DNA from: Dehalococcoidia bacterium
Lineage (GTDB): Bacteria > Chloroflexota > Dehalococcoidia > Dehalococcoidales > CSSed11-197
DNA length: 34,625 nt
Reading direction: 5' to 3'
NCBI GenBank assembly: GCA_003552785.1
Contig: PUOQ01000064.1
Coordinates: 1 to 34,625 of the forward strand
Of the stretch, positions 1-7,633 are shown one piece after another (positions within the stretch are counted from its first letter, which is position 1; the number at the start of each line of letters is the position of its first letter). The notes beneath the pieces were generated by a model. That model was given only the letters and a program-made list of their open reading frames with translations, ran no database searches and was not told where the DNA came from. Position numbers and translations under genes: made by a program.

Positions 1-1
1 A

Positions 2-166
2 GTGGTTTTCTCCTGGCCGGGAATGGGTACTCTTATTTATGATGCTATCGGCGCCCGGGACTATCCGCTGTTGCAATCCGCCTTTTTCATTATTGCAGTA
101 TGTGTGCTCGTTGCCAATTTTGTGGCCGATTTATTGTATAGCAAGCTGGACCCGAGGACCGGTTGA
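2..166 (+). CDS. ABC importer permease, DppB/OppB family (C-terminal fragment)
   Basis: Only the last 54 codons are present; the gene runs off the left edge. The visible end carries the family's C-terminal pattern: a WPGMG motif, a conserved RDYPLLQ segment, one hydrophobic transmembrane helix and a final LLYSKLDPR tail, as in DppB/OppB/NikB inner-membrane permeases. Its TGA stop (164-166) overlaps the ATG of the next permease, so the two are translationally coupled. It would form the membrane channel as a heterodimer with the downstream DppC-type protein. The substrate (peptide, nickel or other) cannot be told from this fragment. Confidence 0.85.
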   Translation: MVFSWPGMGTLIYDAIGARDYPLLQSAFFIIAVCVLVANFVADLLYSKLDPRTG

Positions 167-1005
167 TGAATCTGTTGCGGGCTGTAAAATCTAACAGCTT
201 GATCGCTACCGGAGCAGTAACTCTGGCGGTTTTGTTGCTTGTGGCTCTATTTGCGCCTTTTCTTGCACCCCATGACCCATGGCATTATTATCAGGCATTT
301 CTCCCACCTTCAATTGACCATTTGCTGGGCACCAACGATGTCGGTCAGGATATTTTTTCAGAACTTGTTTTTGCCGGCAGGGTGTCACTCTCGGTTGGGT
401 TTCTTGCAGCGCTTATTGCCACGTTTATCGGAGTTTCGGCAGGCACACTGGCCGGTTTCAGGCGCGGCATACTGGATAATATATTGATGGGGATGACTGA
501 CGTAGCTCTGGTTGTTCCTGCCTTGCCACTTATTATTCTTATTTCAGTATACATTGGGCCGGGGTTTTTTAATATTGCTCTGGTTATTGGGCTAATTTTA
601 TGGCCGGTGATGGCACGGGTTGTCCGTTCCCGGGTTTTAAGTCTGCGAGAATCCGGTTACGTAGAGTCTGCCAGGGCACTGGGAGCTGGAAACTGGTGGA
701 TAATGACTCGCCACGTTTTACCCAATGCATTACCGATCATAGCTGCAAAATTTGTATTAACCCTGGCTTCAGCCATGCTAATCGAAGCCTCAATAAGCTT
801 TCTGGGCCTCGGTGACCCTTCTGCAAAAAGTTGGGGCAGCATGCTGCATTATGCTTTTTCAAGAGGGGGCTTTATACGCGAAATGTGGTGGTGGTACCTG
901 CCTCCAGGGTTGCTTATAGGACTTTCAATTTTTGGGTTAAATTTAATTAACCTTGGGTTTGAAGACAAAGGGGACCCGCGCTTAAAAAGGATGCTTGAGA
1001 GATGA
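166..1005 (+). CDS. ABC importer permease, DppC/OppC family
   Basis: Second inner-membrane permease of an oligopeptide/nickel-type importer, 279 residues. The N-terminus has a long hydrophobic helix followed by the family segment HLLGTNDVGQDIFSEL (usual form LGTD..GRD). The cytoplasmic EAA loop that contacts the ATPase is visible as ESARALGAGNWWIMTRHVLPN, and the end GFEDKGDPRLK matches the usual C-terminal DPR pattern. About six membrane segments are expected. The track starts at TTG 163, but ATG 166 is preferred because GAGGA lies 7 bases upstream of it. Its stop overlaps the start of the next ATPase by ATGA. The substrate is unknown because the binding protein is outside the window. Confidence 0.93.
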   Translation: MNLLRAVKSNSLIATGAVTLAVLLLVALFAPFLAPHDPWHYYQAFLPPSIDHLLGTNDVGQDIFSELVFAGRVSLSVGFLAALIATFIGVSAGTLAGFRRGILDNILMGMTDVALVVPALPLIILISVYIGPGFFNIALVIGLILWPVMARVVRSRVLSLRESGYVESARALGAGNWWIMTRHVLPNALPIIAAKFVLTLASAMLIEASISFLGLGDPSAKSWGSMLHYAFSRGGFIREMWWWYLPPGLLIGLSIFGLNLINLGFEDKGDPRLKRMLER

Positions 1006-2012
1006 AAAACCTGCTTTGCGTAACAGGTTTACATGTAAACTTTGAAACTTCAACGGGAGCTGTCCGTGCAAACAGGGGAGTAAACCTGACGGTGGAAAAA
1101 CAGGAACGGCTGGGAGTCATGGGAGAAAGTGGCTGCGGTAAAACAGTTCTTATGCTTTCCCTGATGCGCCTGCAGCAACCCGGCGTAATAGCTAAAGGTT
1201 CAATAATATTTAACGGCCGTGACATTACCGGGTTGAGTGAAAATCAGATGCGTCATATAAGGGGCAGAGGTATTGCTCTTATCCCTCAGAACCATTCAAC
1301 CGCTCTGAATCCTGTGTATACAGTTGGACAGCAGCTGGGGGAGACAATTGGGCGGAGGCATGGTAGAACCGGCTTGTGGCAGATTATTAGGACAAGGCAA
1401 CCCGGATACGGCTCTCCGGCTTACAATGAAATTAAAGACCTGTTTAATCGCATGAATTTCGGGGATGAAAGGTTTTTTAAGAGGCTGCTGGATAGTTATC
1501 CGCATGAGTTGTCCGGTGGTATGCGCCAGCGTGTCCTGATCGGCATGGCTCTGCTGCTTGAACCGCAACTGGTAATTGCCGATGAACCTACAACTGCTCT
1601 GGACAGGGCTACCCGGCTCGAGATACTTGAACTGCTTGGTATGCTTGCCGGTAAAACCACCCTGATAGTTGTGAGTCACGAGGTTGATGCTATTAAAAGT
1701 ATTTGTAACCGGGTAGCGGTTATGTATGGCGGGCGAGTGGTCGAATTCGGTAAAACTTCAGCGGTTCTTTCAAGCCCAAAGCATCCATATACCCGGCTGC
1801 TTCTCAAGAGTCAGCAGTTCAAGCGAGGCGGGTCCATAAGCATAACTGCCGGGGCGCTTGACATGGTTACTTTTCCTTCCGGTTGCCCCTTCTACCCACT
1901 TTGCCCTCAAGTAATGCCGGTTTGTTCTCAGGTCGAGCCGGCTGAGGTAGCAACCGGTGAAGGGGTCGTTGCCTGCCATCTTTACCATGGAGGCAAAGAA
2001 TGCTGGAAGTAA
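1002..2012 (+). CDS. ABC importer ATP-binding protein, DppD/OppD family
   Basis: Cytosolic ATPase of the importer, 336 residues. Visible motifs are Walker A GESGCGKT (about residue 44), Q-loop in IPQNHSTALNP, signature LSGGMRQR, Walker B LVIADEPTTALD, and H-loop VVSHEVD. The C-terminal extension has the family's cysteine-rich end (CPFYPLCP, then PVC, and VACH), typical of the oligopeptide/dipeptide subgroup; in some members it binds an iron-sulfur cluster. It is coupled to both neighbours by overlaps (ATGA with the permease, 13 bases with the next ATPase) and probably forms a heterodimer with the next gene product. Confidence 0.94.
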   Translation: MKNLLCVTGLHVNFETSTGAVRANRGVNLTVEKQERLGVMGESGCGKTVLMLSLMRLQQPGVIAKGSIIFNGRDITGLSENQMRHIRGRGIALIPQNHSTALNPVYTVGQQLGETIGRRHGRTGLWQIIRTRQPGYGSPAYNEIKDLFNRMNFGDERFFKRLLDSYPHELSGGMRQRVLIGMALLLEPQLVIADEPTTALDRATRLEILELLGMLAGKTTLIVVSHEVDAIKSICNRVAVMYGGRVVEFGKTSAVLSSPKHPYTRLLLKSQQFKRGGSISITAGALDMVTFPSGCPFYPLCPQVMPVCSQVEPAEVATGEGVVACHLYHGGKECWK

Positions 2013-2962
2013 GAAACTTAAGCAAGAACTTCACATTGGGCCATAATCTATTGGCCCGTCTTGGTCATTCGGATCAAATTATTCAGGCAGTCCGCAATGT
2101 TTCGTTTGGTGTAAAAAGGGGCGAGATATTCGGTATTGCAGGTAAAAGCGGATCAGGTAAAACAACGCTGGGTAAAACAATATTGAGGCTGCTTGAGCCG
2201 GACGGCGGCAGCGTTTTGTATAAAGGCAGTGAAATATTTAAATTCAGCCCAGGGGATCTGAAGCAATATCGCCGCCAGGTGCAGGTGGTTTTTCAGGATG
2301 CAGATTCAACCCTGAACCCGCGCCAGAGTCTGTATTCGGCTCTGGAAGAACCGCTGCTGATTCACTGCGTGGGTGCCAAAAAACAAAGGCAGAAGGCCAT
2401 AAGCAAGGCGCTTGAGCAGGTTAATCTGCCTTATTCGCTTACAGGGCGCTATCCTTCGGAGCTTTCCGGCGGGCAGCGCCGCCGCGCGGCCCTGGCAAGG
2501 GCGCTGGTACTGGAGCCGGAATTAATCATTGCCGATGAGCCCAATACAGGCCTGGATCCGGTAGTTTCGGCTCAGGTGCTTGCCCTGTTACTTGAATTGA
2601 ACCGGCAACATAATCTGAGCCTCATATTAATCTCGCACGATTTAGCCGCAATTAATTACCTCAGCAACCGGGTTGCAGTTATGTATGGCGGGAAAATTGT
2701 GGAGATGATAGACGGGAGCATGTTTGAATTCTTTTCTCGTCATCCCTATACACGCTTTTTGCAGGGCTTTAATGGCGATGTAATTTTGCAAAACGGGGTT
2801 TGTGATGTTCATGCAAAAAGCAGGGTTTCAGATGAAGGTTGTGTTTATGTTGCCTGCTGCCCGGAAGCCCGGGATGAGTGTTTTAAAGCCAGCCCGGAAT
2901 TAACCCGGGTAGCTTTCGGGCACCTGGTTGCCTGTCACAGGGTTCACGGTCCGGGGAGGTAA
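2000..2962 (+). CDS. ABC importer ATP-binding protein, DppF/OppF family
   Basis: Second ATPase of the importer, 320 residues. Motifs are Walker A GKSGSGKTT, Q-loop VVFQDADSTLNPRQ, signature LSGGQRRRAAL, Walker B LIIADEPNTGLD and H-loop LISHDL. ADEPNTGLD is slightly unusual against the common ADEPTSALD. The C-terminal oligopeptide-transporter extension carries clustered cysteines ending in VACHRVHG. The ATG lies inside the previous gene with GGAGG upstream. It is the last gene of the operon; the next gene is convergent and I see no clear terminator in the 88-base gap. Confidence 0.93.
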   Translation: MLEVRNLSKNFTLGHNLLARLGHSDQIIQAVRNVSFGVKRGEIFGIAGKSGSGKTTLGKTILRLLEPDGGSVLYKGSEIFKFSPGDLKQYRRQVQVVFQDADSTLNPRQSLYSALEEPLLIHCVGAKKQRQKAISKALEQVNLPYSLTGRYPSELSGGQRRRAALARALVLEPELIIADEPNTGLDPVVSAQVLALLLELNRQHNLSLILISHDLAAINYLSNRVAVMYGGKIVEMIDGSMFEFFSRHPYTRFLQGFNGDVILQNGVCDVHAKSRVSDEGCVYVACCPEARDECFKASPELTRVAFGHLVACHRVHGPGR

Positions 2963-3050
2963 AGATGCTTCATGTAACAATTAAATAATGGTTTTTCGCA
3001 GGGGTTATTTTTGATATGTAAACATAATTTATTGCCTGGCAAGAACACTA

Positions 3051-4394
3051 TTATTTTCTTTTGGTCCATTTCACATTATCATCAATCTGGCTAACATTGA
3101 AGCGCAGTAAATCCATAACTTCCTCCTGCCACTGTTTATTTGAAGAATATATTACCCGGCCTATAAACAGGTCTCGCAGGATCCTCAGGGATGGTATTTG
3201 CTGTAATGCTTCCCGGTATTTACGATAGCGTGGCTCCCGCAGCCTTTCCTCTGGAAGGTAGACAGGCTCGCGCCTGAAATTTATTGCCTGCATGCAGCGG
3301 TTTACATATTTTACAAAGGTTTCTACTGCGCTTTCCAGGTTTTGCGGGCACTGATAGAAAGCATAGTCGCTGCGGCTGACAATCCGAAAAAAATAGGTAG
3401 CTTTACTTCCACCCTTGCCGCTTACTGCTTCCATAGCTATGGCGTTGCCCGGCTCCGAGTGGTTGGTGGAATAAATGGGTATAAGCAGCCATATGTATTC
3501 CCCTCCCCCAATCTTACCCATCAGGCCCTTTTTTATGCCTGCATATATTTCGTTTTCTTGAGCTATAGATGTCAGGAAATTGTACTTTTCTTTTATGCCC
3601 GTTTGAGCCAGCTTTTTTTCAAGCTCCGACCAGAGGTTCGGAGATACGCCTTCGATTTCTGAGCGTTTTACAGCTTTACCCTCTTTCATTAAACGTGAAG
3701 CTTTACGTATAACCGTTGGGCTTATCCCTGGCAATAACTCGCCCAGGGTGCATTGTACTTTAAAATAAAGCTCTTCCATTGCCCTGGAAAGCTCTTGTAA
3801 AAGCAGGTCAAATTGCTGGCCCAACATGGAAAAAATATACTTTTCGCCCCAGTCGGTAAATATGCTTAATTTGCAACCCTTGCTTTTAAATTCAAAAATT
3901 TCACCATATGACAACCTGACGATTTCCCCTGTACCGGGCAGTATAACAACGGAGCTGTCATAAATTCTGATTTCGCTTTTTCCAATAATATGCTCTTTAC
4001 CTTCATCGTTTATAAACGTCACCTGCCCCGCAATGCCCGGCATTTTCAAGTTTTCGTTTACCAGTAAATCCTTTAAAAGCACTTCGTTGCGCAAACCTGA
4101 AAGTACTCTTAAAAAGTCATCATAGCGATACTCCAGGTTAAAAAGTGAAAGGGTTTCCCCGGAAGTGCAAGTCAGTTTCGCTTTGTAATCCTGCCTGTAA
4201 ACTTTGATAATATCACGGTACTGCAGGTGGAGGACCTCTTTACGGGCCTGGATTATAGAAATTCCCTCTTCCGTCAGCCGCGCAATAGCTTCTCCGCTTG
4301 TTATGTCTTCACCGTATATATCAGAAAGCAGGTAGCTAACCGGGCACTCGAATTTATTGTCGGCTTTTGTTTCTTTGTGGATTTTATCGTTCAT
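3051..4394 (-). CDS. Hypothetical protein with a PH-like segment
   Basis: I do not recognise a named family. It is 447 residues, soluble, with no signal peptide or membrane helix. Residues about 130-230 alternate short beta-like hydrophobic runs and end in an amphipathic helix (QFDLLLQELSRAMEELY), the look of a PH/GRAM-type fold. The N-terminal third (residues 45-100) has a similar pattern ending in a helix, so two PH-like domains in tandem are possible. The middle (residues 235-290) is helical and charged, and the C-terminus is basic (REPRYRKYREAL). It is transcribed alone, convergent with the ABC operon. No Shine-Dalgarno is obvious before ATG 4394. Function unknown. Confidence 0.75.
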   Translation of the reverse strand: MNDKIHKETKADNKFECPVSYLLSDIYGEDITSGEAIARLTEEGISIIQARKEVLHLQYRDIIKVYRQDYKAKLTCTSGETLSLFNLEYRYDDFLRVLSGLRNEVLLKDLLVNENLKMPGIAGQVTFINDEGKEHIIGKSEIRIYDSSVVILPGTGEIVRLSYGEIFEFKSKGCKLSIFTDWGEKYIFSMLGQQFDLLLQELSRAMEELYFKVQCTLGELLPGISPTVIRKASRLMKEGKAVKRSEIEGVSPNLWSELEKKLAQTGIKEKYNFLTSIAQENEIYAGIKKGLMGKIGGGEYIWLLIPIYSTNHSEPGNAIAMEAVSGKGGSKATYFFRIVSRSDYAFYQCPQNLESAVETFVKYVNRCMQAINFRREPVYLPEERLREPRYRKYREALQQIPSLRILRDLFIGRVIYSSNKQWQEEVMDLLRFNVSQIDDNVKWTKRK

Positions 4395-4644
4395 TATGGT
4401 GTGTTTGAACTAAATTCTGAGGTGTATTTTGGCATGGAAAGCAACGTTTTACAGGGTATTCTACAACCAGAGGCAAACCGTTGCAAGAAAGTGATGCTGG
4501 CTATAAAATACCAAAAAAAGAAAGTGTTTGTGCTGGAACCCGGTTAAAAACTTTCCTTAAAAGACTCTTTGTTGGATTATAAATGCAAATTCTTAAAACA
4601 AAATAATTAAATTTGTGCTTATGTTATATAATTAAGGTAAAGGA
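4395..4644. other. Intergenic region between divergent genes
   Basis: This 250-base AT-rich gap lies between two divergently transcribed genes and must carry both promoters. On the plus strand a perfect TATAAT occurs at 4627-4632, without a good -35. The 106-residue ORF of the track (4227-4547) lies mostly antisense to the PH-like gene and has low-complexity, atypical composition, so I do not call it a gene. Confidence 0.5.
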
Positions 4645-4686
4645 TTGAGTCCTGGCAGGGAGATAATATTTGAGAGTATGGGTGGC

Positions 4687-4911
4687 ATGGAGAACCTTGG
4701 CAAAATTCTCATAATTACCGGGGCGGTGATTGCCGTAATGGGTTTGATATTTTTGTTCTGGAACAAGGTACCGTTTCTGGGAAAATTACCGGGCGACATC
4801 TTTTTTCATAGAGGAAGCTTCCAAATAATATTTCCTGTGGCTACCTTCCTTCTAATCAGCCTTGTTTTAACAGTCATAATTAACCTTGTCATATGGTTTT
4901 CCGGAAGGTAA
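4687..4911 (+). CDS. DUF2905 family small membrane protein
   Basis: A protein of about 74 residues with two transmembrane helices (LIITGAVIAVMGLIFLFW and IIFPVATFLLISLVLTVI), separated by the family's conserved loop KVPFLGKLPGDI followed by a charged turn. This layout is that of DUF2905, a small inner-membrane family common in Clostridia, Chloroflexi and other bacteria; function is unknown. The track starts at TTG 4645. ATG 4687 (MENLGKIL) fits the usual family start; ATG 4678 is a close alternative. TATAAT at 4627-4632 may be its promoter. Confidence 0.8.
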   Translation: MENLGKILIITGAVIAVMGLIFLFWNKVPFLGKLPGDIFFHRGSFQIIFPVATFLLISLVLTVIINLVIWFSGR

Positions 4912-5231
4912 AACGAGATAAATCCGGAATCTAGATTTTGTTTTTCAACAATTTAGCAGCAGAGTTTAGTTTAATGCCCTTACATCCTTAACTTCACTTT
5001 ATATCCTTAATTTCACTGGCCGCCGGGAATATCAGGCCTGGTGCCCCGCTTAATCTGCAGGGCAGTTAAGTTTGGCGGTAAAAAGTTTTTGCCCAAATTA
5101 TAAGTTTTTAAAAGATAATTGCCAAAGCTTGTTTCAAGTGTGATACAATTACGAAAATTTTTAACTGCTCAGTCCGGGTTTTTGCCGGGCAGCTTTACTT
5201 TTCTAAGGCAGCGGTAAAAAAGGAGAATGTG
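4912..5231. other. Intergenic region before the DegV gene
   Basis: About 320 bases without a gene. It contains a short imperfect direct repeat (ATCCTTAAyTTCACT, twice, around 4984-5020) of unknown meaning and, nearer the gene, a probable promoter listed separately. No structured RNA that I recognise. Confidence 0.5.
5119..5149 (+). promoter_or_regulatory. Probable sigma-A-type promoter of the DegV gene
   Basis: TTGCCA (5119-5124), a 19-base spacer and TACAAT (5144-5149) preceded by TG at 5141-5142, giving an extended -10 (TGATACAAT). It lies about 80 bases upstream of the DegV start. The long spacer is partly offset by the extended -10. Confidence 0.45.
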
Positions 5232-6071
5232 ATGAAGGTTCAGGTTGTTACAGACAGCACCTCTGACATCCCGCAGGAAGTGGCAAAGCAGATGGGCATC
5301 ATAGTGGTGCCGGTCCATTTGAGGTTTGGCAACAAAGATTACCTTGACGGAGTGGATATTCAAACTAATGAGTTTTATTCAATGCTGGCCTCTTCTGCCG
5401 ACCATCCGGCGACTTCTCAGCCCAACCCGGAAGATTTCTCGTCTGTTTATCGTGAGTACTGCGGGGCAACCGGTGGCATTGTTTCCATTCATGTATCATC
5501 TAAAATCAGCGGCACCTTTAATTCAGCAGTGATGGCAAAAAATACACTAAAAAGCCAGTGTCCGATTGAAGTTGTAGACTCCAAATTCAATTCAGCCGGT
5601 CTTGGGCTGGTGGTTATGGCCGCAGCAAGGGCAGCCAGGGCTGGTGCGAGTGTTGAACAGGTGGCGAATGAAGCCAGGGAGGCCGTTGGTAAAGTAGGTA
5701 TGTTTGGCATGTTTGAAACCATGAAATACCTGGCGCGAAGCGGCAGGGTGAATAAAACCATAGCTACTGCCTCCCGAATACTTAATGTTATGCCCCTTCT
5801 TACATTTCATGATGGGGAAATTGTCCGTGGCGGATTGGTACGTACTGTCAACAAAGGCATGGACAGGATTTATGATTACGTTAGAAGAAATATTCCTATA
5901 AGTGAGCTTGTCATAGTCCATAGCAAAGTAGCCGACCGGGCGGTCCTGCTAAAAAAGCGGTTGAGTGAATTCATAGAAGAAGAAAAAATTTCTATAGATG
6001 AACTGGGTCCCAGTCTGGGAGTGCATGGCGGCCCCGGCGTATTACTGGCAGCTATAAGAAGGGCTGAATAA
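5232..6071 (+). CDS. DegV family fatty-acid-binding protein (FakB-like)
   Basis: Cytosolic protein of 279 residues. The N-terminus VVTDSTSDIP, the KISGTFNSA motif, the FETMKYLARSGRV motif and the C-terminal GVHGGPGVL are all diagnostic for DegV/FakB proteins. These hold a fatty acid in a buried pocket and present its carboxylate to the FakA kinase, so that acyl phosphate is made for phospholipid synthesis. No FakA partner is in the window. ATG 5232 is chosen over GTG 5229 because AGGAG (5221-5225) sits 6 bases upstream. The gene is probably transcribed with the membrane protein 25 bases downstream. Confidence 0.93.
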   Translation: MKVQVVTDSTSDIPQEVAKQMGIIVVPVHLRFGNKDYLDGVDIQTNEFYSMLASSADHPATSQPNPEDFSSVYREYCGATGGIVSIHVSSKISGTFNSAVMAKNTLKSQCPIEVVDSKFNSAGLGLVVMAAARAARAGASVEQVANEAREAVGKVGMFGMFETMKYLARSGRVNKTIATASRILNVMPLLTFHDGEIVRGGLVRTVNKGMDRIYDYVRRNIPISELVIVHSKVADRAVLLKKRLSEFIEEEKISIDELGPSLGVHGGPGVLLAAIRRAE

Positions 6072-6095
6072 ATAACAGTAATTAAGGTAGTAGCA

Positions 6096-6635
6096 ATGAT
6101 GGAAATAGAACAGTTAATTTTACTGGCAATTAATATTGTGGGCGGTATAGCGGTTATTAGTAGCTATGTTCTGTGCCTGAAATCTCAGGAGGGTGGAGCC
6201 GATGCACTGTGGGGCGGTGTGCCTCAAAAAATCCGCCCGGCCTATGGTATTTCAATGATTATTGCTGCACTGGGTTATTTTGCCTTTCTGTCTTATATTT
6301 TTTTCCAACTTGAACCTGCTACAGTAACCATAGCCGGTACATTCAGTTACAATATTTTTTATGCCGTTTTTGTTTTAATTCTTTTACCTTCCGCACTTTG
6401 GATGCCACTTACCAGCAAGTACGTAGACAGGCCAGCTGCGTTAAAATGGGTTGGTGTGCGCCTGGTTTTGTTTATTGTTGGCCTGGCCTCGATCGGGTTA
6501 GTCTGGACCTTGTTAAGCCTGGACGGCATTCAGAGAGATTTCTACCTGTGGCTTGCAGTTGCCGGCAGCGGCTATTTCGCATTCCACACCATGGTTCTTG
6601 ATGCCATAATCTGGGCCGCTCTATTTAAGAAATAA
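6096..6635 (+). CDS. Multi-pass membrane protein, paralogue of the 7634-8170 gene
   Basis: A 179-residue protein with about five hydrophobic helices and no soluble domain. I do not recognise the family. It is clearly paralogous to the minus-strand gene at 7634-8170: both begin with an INIxGGxxVIxSY helix, then GADALWGGVP and IR, a helix with AAxGYFAFLxYI, a loop LLPSALWMPLT, and end in GSxYFxFHTxVLDAxIWxxLF. The conserved acidic D in GADALW and the H and D in FHTxVLDA could be functional. It may be a small-molecule-binding membrane protein or a transporter subunit. Start could be ATG 6096 or 6099. Confidence 0.8.
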   Translation: MMEIEQLILLAINIVGGIAVISSYVLCLKSQEGGADALWGGVPQKIRPAYGISMIIAALGYFAFLSYIFFQLEPATVTIAGTFSYNIFYAVFVLILLPSALWMPLTSKYVDRPAALKWVGVRLVLFIVGLASIGLVWTLLSLDGIQRDFYLWLAVAGSGYFAFHTMVLDAIIWAALFKK

Positions 6636-6668
6636 CCTTTATTCTCCGTAGTAGCATAGGGTTAAAAA

Positions 6669-6700
6669 GGGCAGACTGGTAGCGATCTACCAGTCTGCCC
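6669..6700 (-). terminator. Intrinsic terminator, minus-strand direction
   Basis: Perfect 14-bp inverted repeat (GGGCAGACTGGTAG / CTACCAGTCTGCCC) with a 4-base loop. Read on the minus strand the stem is followed by CCCTTTTTAAC, a U-run, so it terminates the lipoprotein gene. On the plus strand the stem is followed by GATTACA, without a U-run, but it may still act weakly on the convergent plus-strand gene. Confidence 0.85.
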
Positions 6701-6719
6701 GATTACAGGGTAAGTGCCG

Positions 6720-7133
6720 TTATCCGTTTCCCTGATCGCTGATGAGTTCCTGCGCCAGCATATCCCACACACCGTCCATTACGGCACTTATTACTTGGCC
6801 CTGCTCTATTGTGACCATTGCTTCATGGGGCGTTATTACCTCCAGTAACATCTGTCCGGTCCTGTCGCCATAGCCGTATTGACGGCTTTCAAATTCAAAA
6901 ACAAAAGTCCAGGCATTTTCAATATCGGGGTAAAGTGTCTCCGTAAGCACCAGAGTCTCCTCCATGCCATCAAAAGCAAATGTTGGGCTTTGCCTGACAA
7001 ACTGCTCTGCTTTTTGCCTGGCCTTTCCTTCGGTGAGGGCGTCCTGTCCGCTGGCGACCTGGCTTGAGCAGGCTGTTGCCATCAGCGGGAGTATTACCAT
7101 AGACGAGATAAGTATGTATTTGAAACCTTTCAT
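6720..7133 (-). CDS. Small lipoprotein of unknown function
   Basis: A 137-residue secreted protein. The N-terminus MKGFKYILISSMVILPLMATAC is a lipoprotein signal peptide: one basic stretch, a hydrophobic core, and a cysteine at residue 22 in an ATAC lipobox (a weak match at -3). The mature part is acidic, with an early AEQFVRQSPTFAFDGM segment and beta-like strands (AWTFVFEFESRQYGYGDRTG), a pattern seen in small cystatin-like or PepSY-like extracytoplasmic proteins; I cannot assign one. A strong Shine-Dalgarno GGAGGG precedes the ATG. A hairpin terminator follows. Confidence 0.8.
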   Translation of the reverse strand: MKGFKYILISSMVILPLMATACSSQVASGQDALTEGKARQKAEQFVRQSPTFAFDGMEETLVLTETLYPDIENAWTFVFEFESRQYGYGDRTGQMLLEVITPHEAMVTIEQGQVISAVMDGVWDMLAQELISDQGNG

Positions 7134-7251
7134 TTATGTATCCCTCCGATTATTCACATTCAATAATATTAACGCTCAAAATCGTTAAGGGATAGCAGTT
7201 CCCGGTGTCAATCTAGAATGTTTTCTTTTTAAACATTAAATTTACGGCTGA

Positions 7252-7599
7252 CTAGACGCCTGCTTCTTTTTCAAGGTAGCTGGCACTGGCTCCGAAGTGG
7301 ACATTTCCATTTATTATTACCACCGGCCGGCGAACCAGGCGTGGCTCTTTAAGCATAAGCTCAATAAGTTCTTCATCGCTTAGCTTTTCTTTATCGAGGC
7401 CGAGCTTTTTATAGGCAGGGCTTTTAAAATTAAACATTTCTTCTGGTGAGTTGGTTTTCAGTATGGAAGTTATTTCATCCCGGGAGAACTTGTTCTTGAA
7501 AAAATCCCTTTCATCCAGATTGTAACCCTTTTGCAAAAGAAACTCTTTTGCTTTACGGCAGGTATTTCATTTTGTCCAGCAATAGAAATGGATTTTCAT
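7252..7599 (-). CDS. ArsC/Spx-like thioredoxin-fold protein, probable selenoprotein (in-frame TGA = Sec11)
   Basis: Reading from ATG 7599 (with AAGGAG 6 bases upstream) gives MKIHFYCWTK-TGA-NTCRKAKEFLLQKGYNLDERDFF and stays open to TAG at 7252, 115 residues if TGA is read. ArsC/Spx-family proteins start with a strand ending in ..CxTCRKAK; here TGA (7569-7567) sits exactly at the first Cys of CxxC, making a UxxC redox motif. The rest matches the family: SPAYKKLGL, then LMLKEPRLVRRPVVI, the conserved cis-Pro RRP region, and GxxxxLEK. A hairpin follows the TGA (separate entry). The ORF track shows only the part from TTG 7536. Role: probably a thiol/selenol oxidoreductase or reductase; arsenate as substrate is not shown. 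A nonsense-mutated pseudogene is the alternative, but the intact frame, Shine-Dalgarno and exact position argue against it. Confidence 0.82.
7533..7551 (-). promoter_or_regulatory. Candidate bSECIS element
   Basis: Fifteen bases after the in-frame TGA the mRNA reads GCAAAAGAGTTTCTTTTGC, a perfect stem of 7-8 bp with a tiny apical loop whose first base is G (GUU or AGUUU). The loop G is about 24 bases from the TGA, inside the usual spacing of bacterial SECIS elements, which bind SelB through an apical loop containing G. It is read within the coding frame, as required in bacteria. Confidence 0.65.
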
Positions 7600-7633
7600 A
7601 ATTACTCCTTTTAATTAACAAATTATTTTGGCT

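Noticed and set aside
1296-1679. 127-residue minus-strand ORF
   Set aside because: Antisense shadow of the DppD-type ATPase, whose motifs are intact.
4227-4547. 106-residue plus-strand ORF
   Set aside because: Mostly antisense to the PH-like gene, no family resemblance, no Shine-Dalgarno.
4984-5020. Short direct repeat as a possible CRISPR or operator
   Set aside because: Only two imperfect copies of about 15 bases; too little for a call.
5168-5192. CCGGG-TTTTTG-CCGGG as a hairpin
   Set aside because: The arms are direct, not inverted, repeats; pairing with the flanking CTGC/GCAG is weak.
7252-7536. Taking the track's 94-residue ORF from TTG 7536 as the full ArsC-like gene
   Set aside because: It lacks the N-terminal strand and the active-site CxxC, has no Shine-Dalgarno, and the true start at 7599 is clear once TGA is read through.
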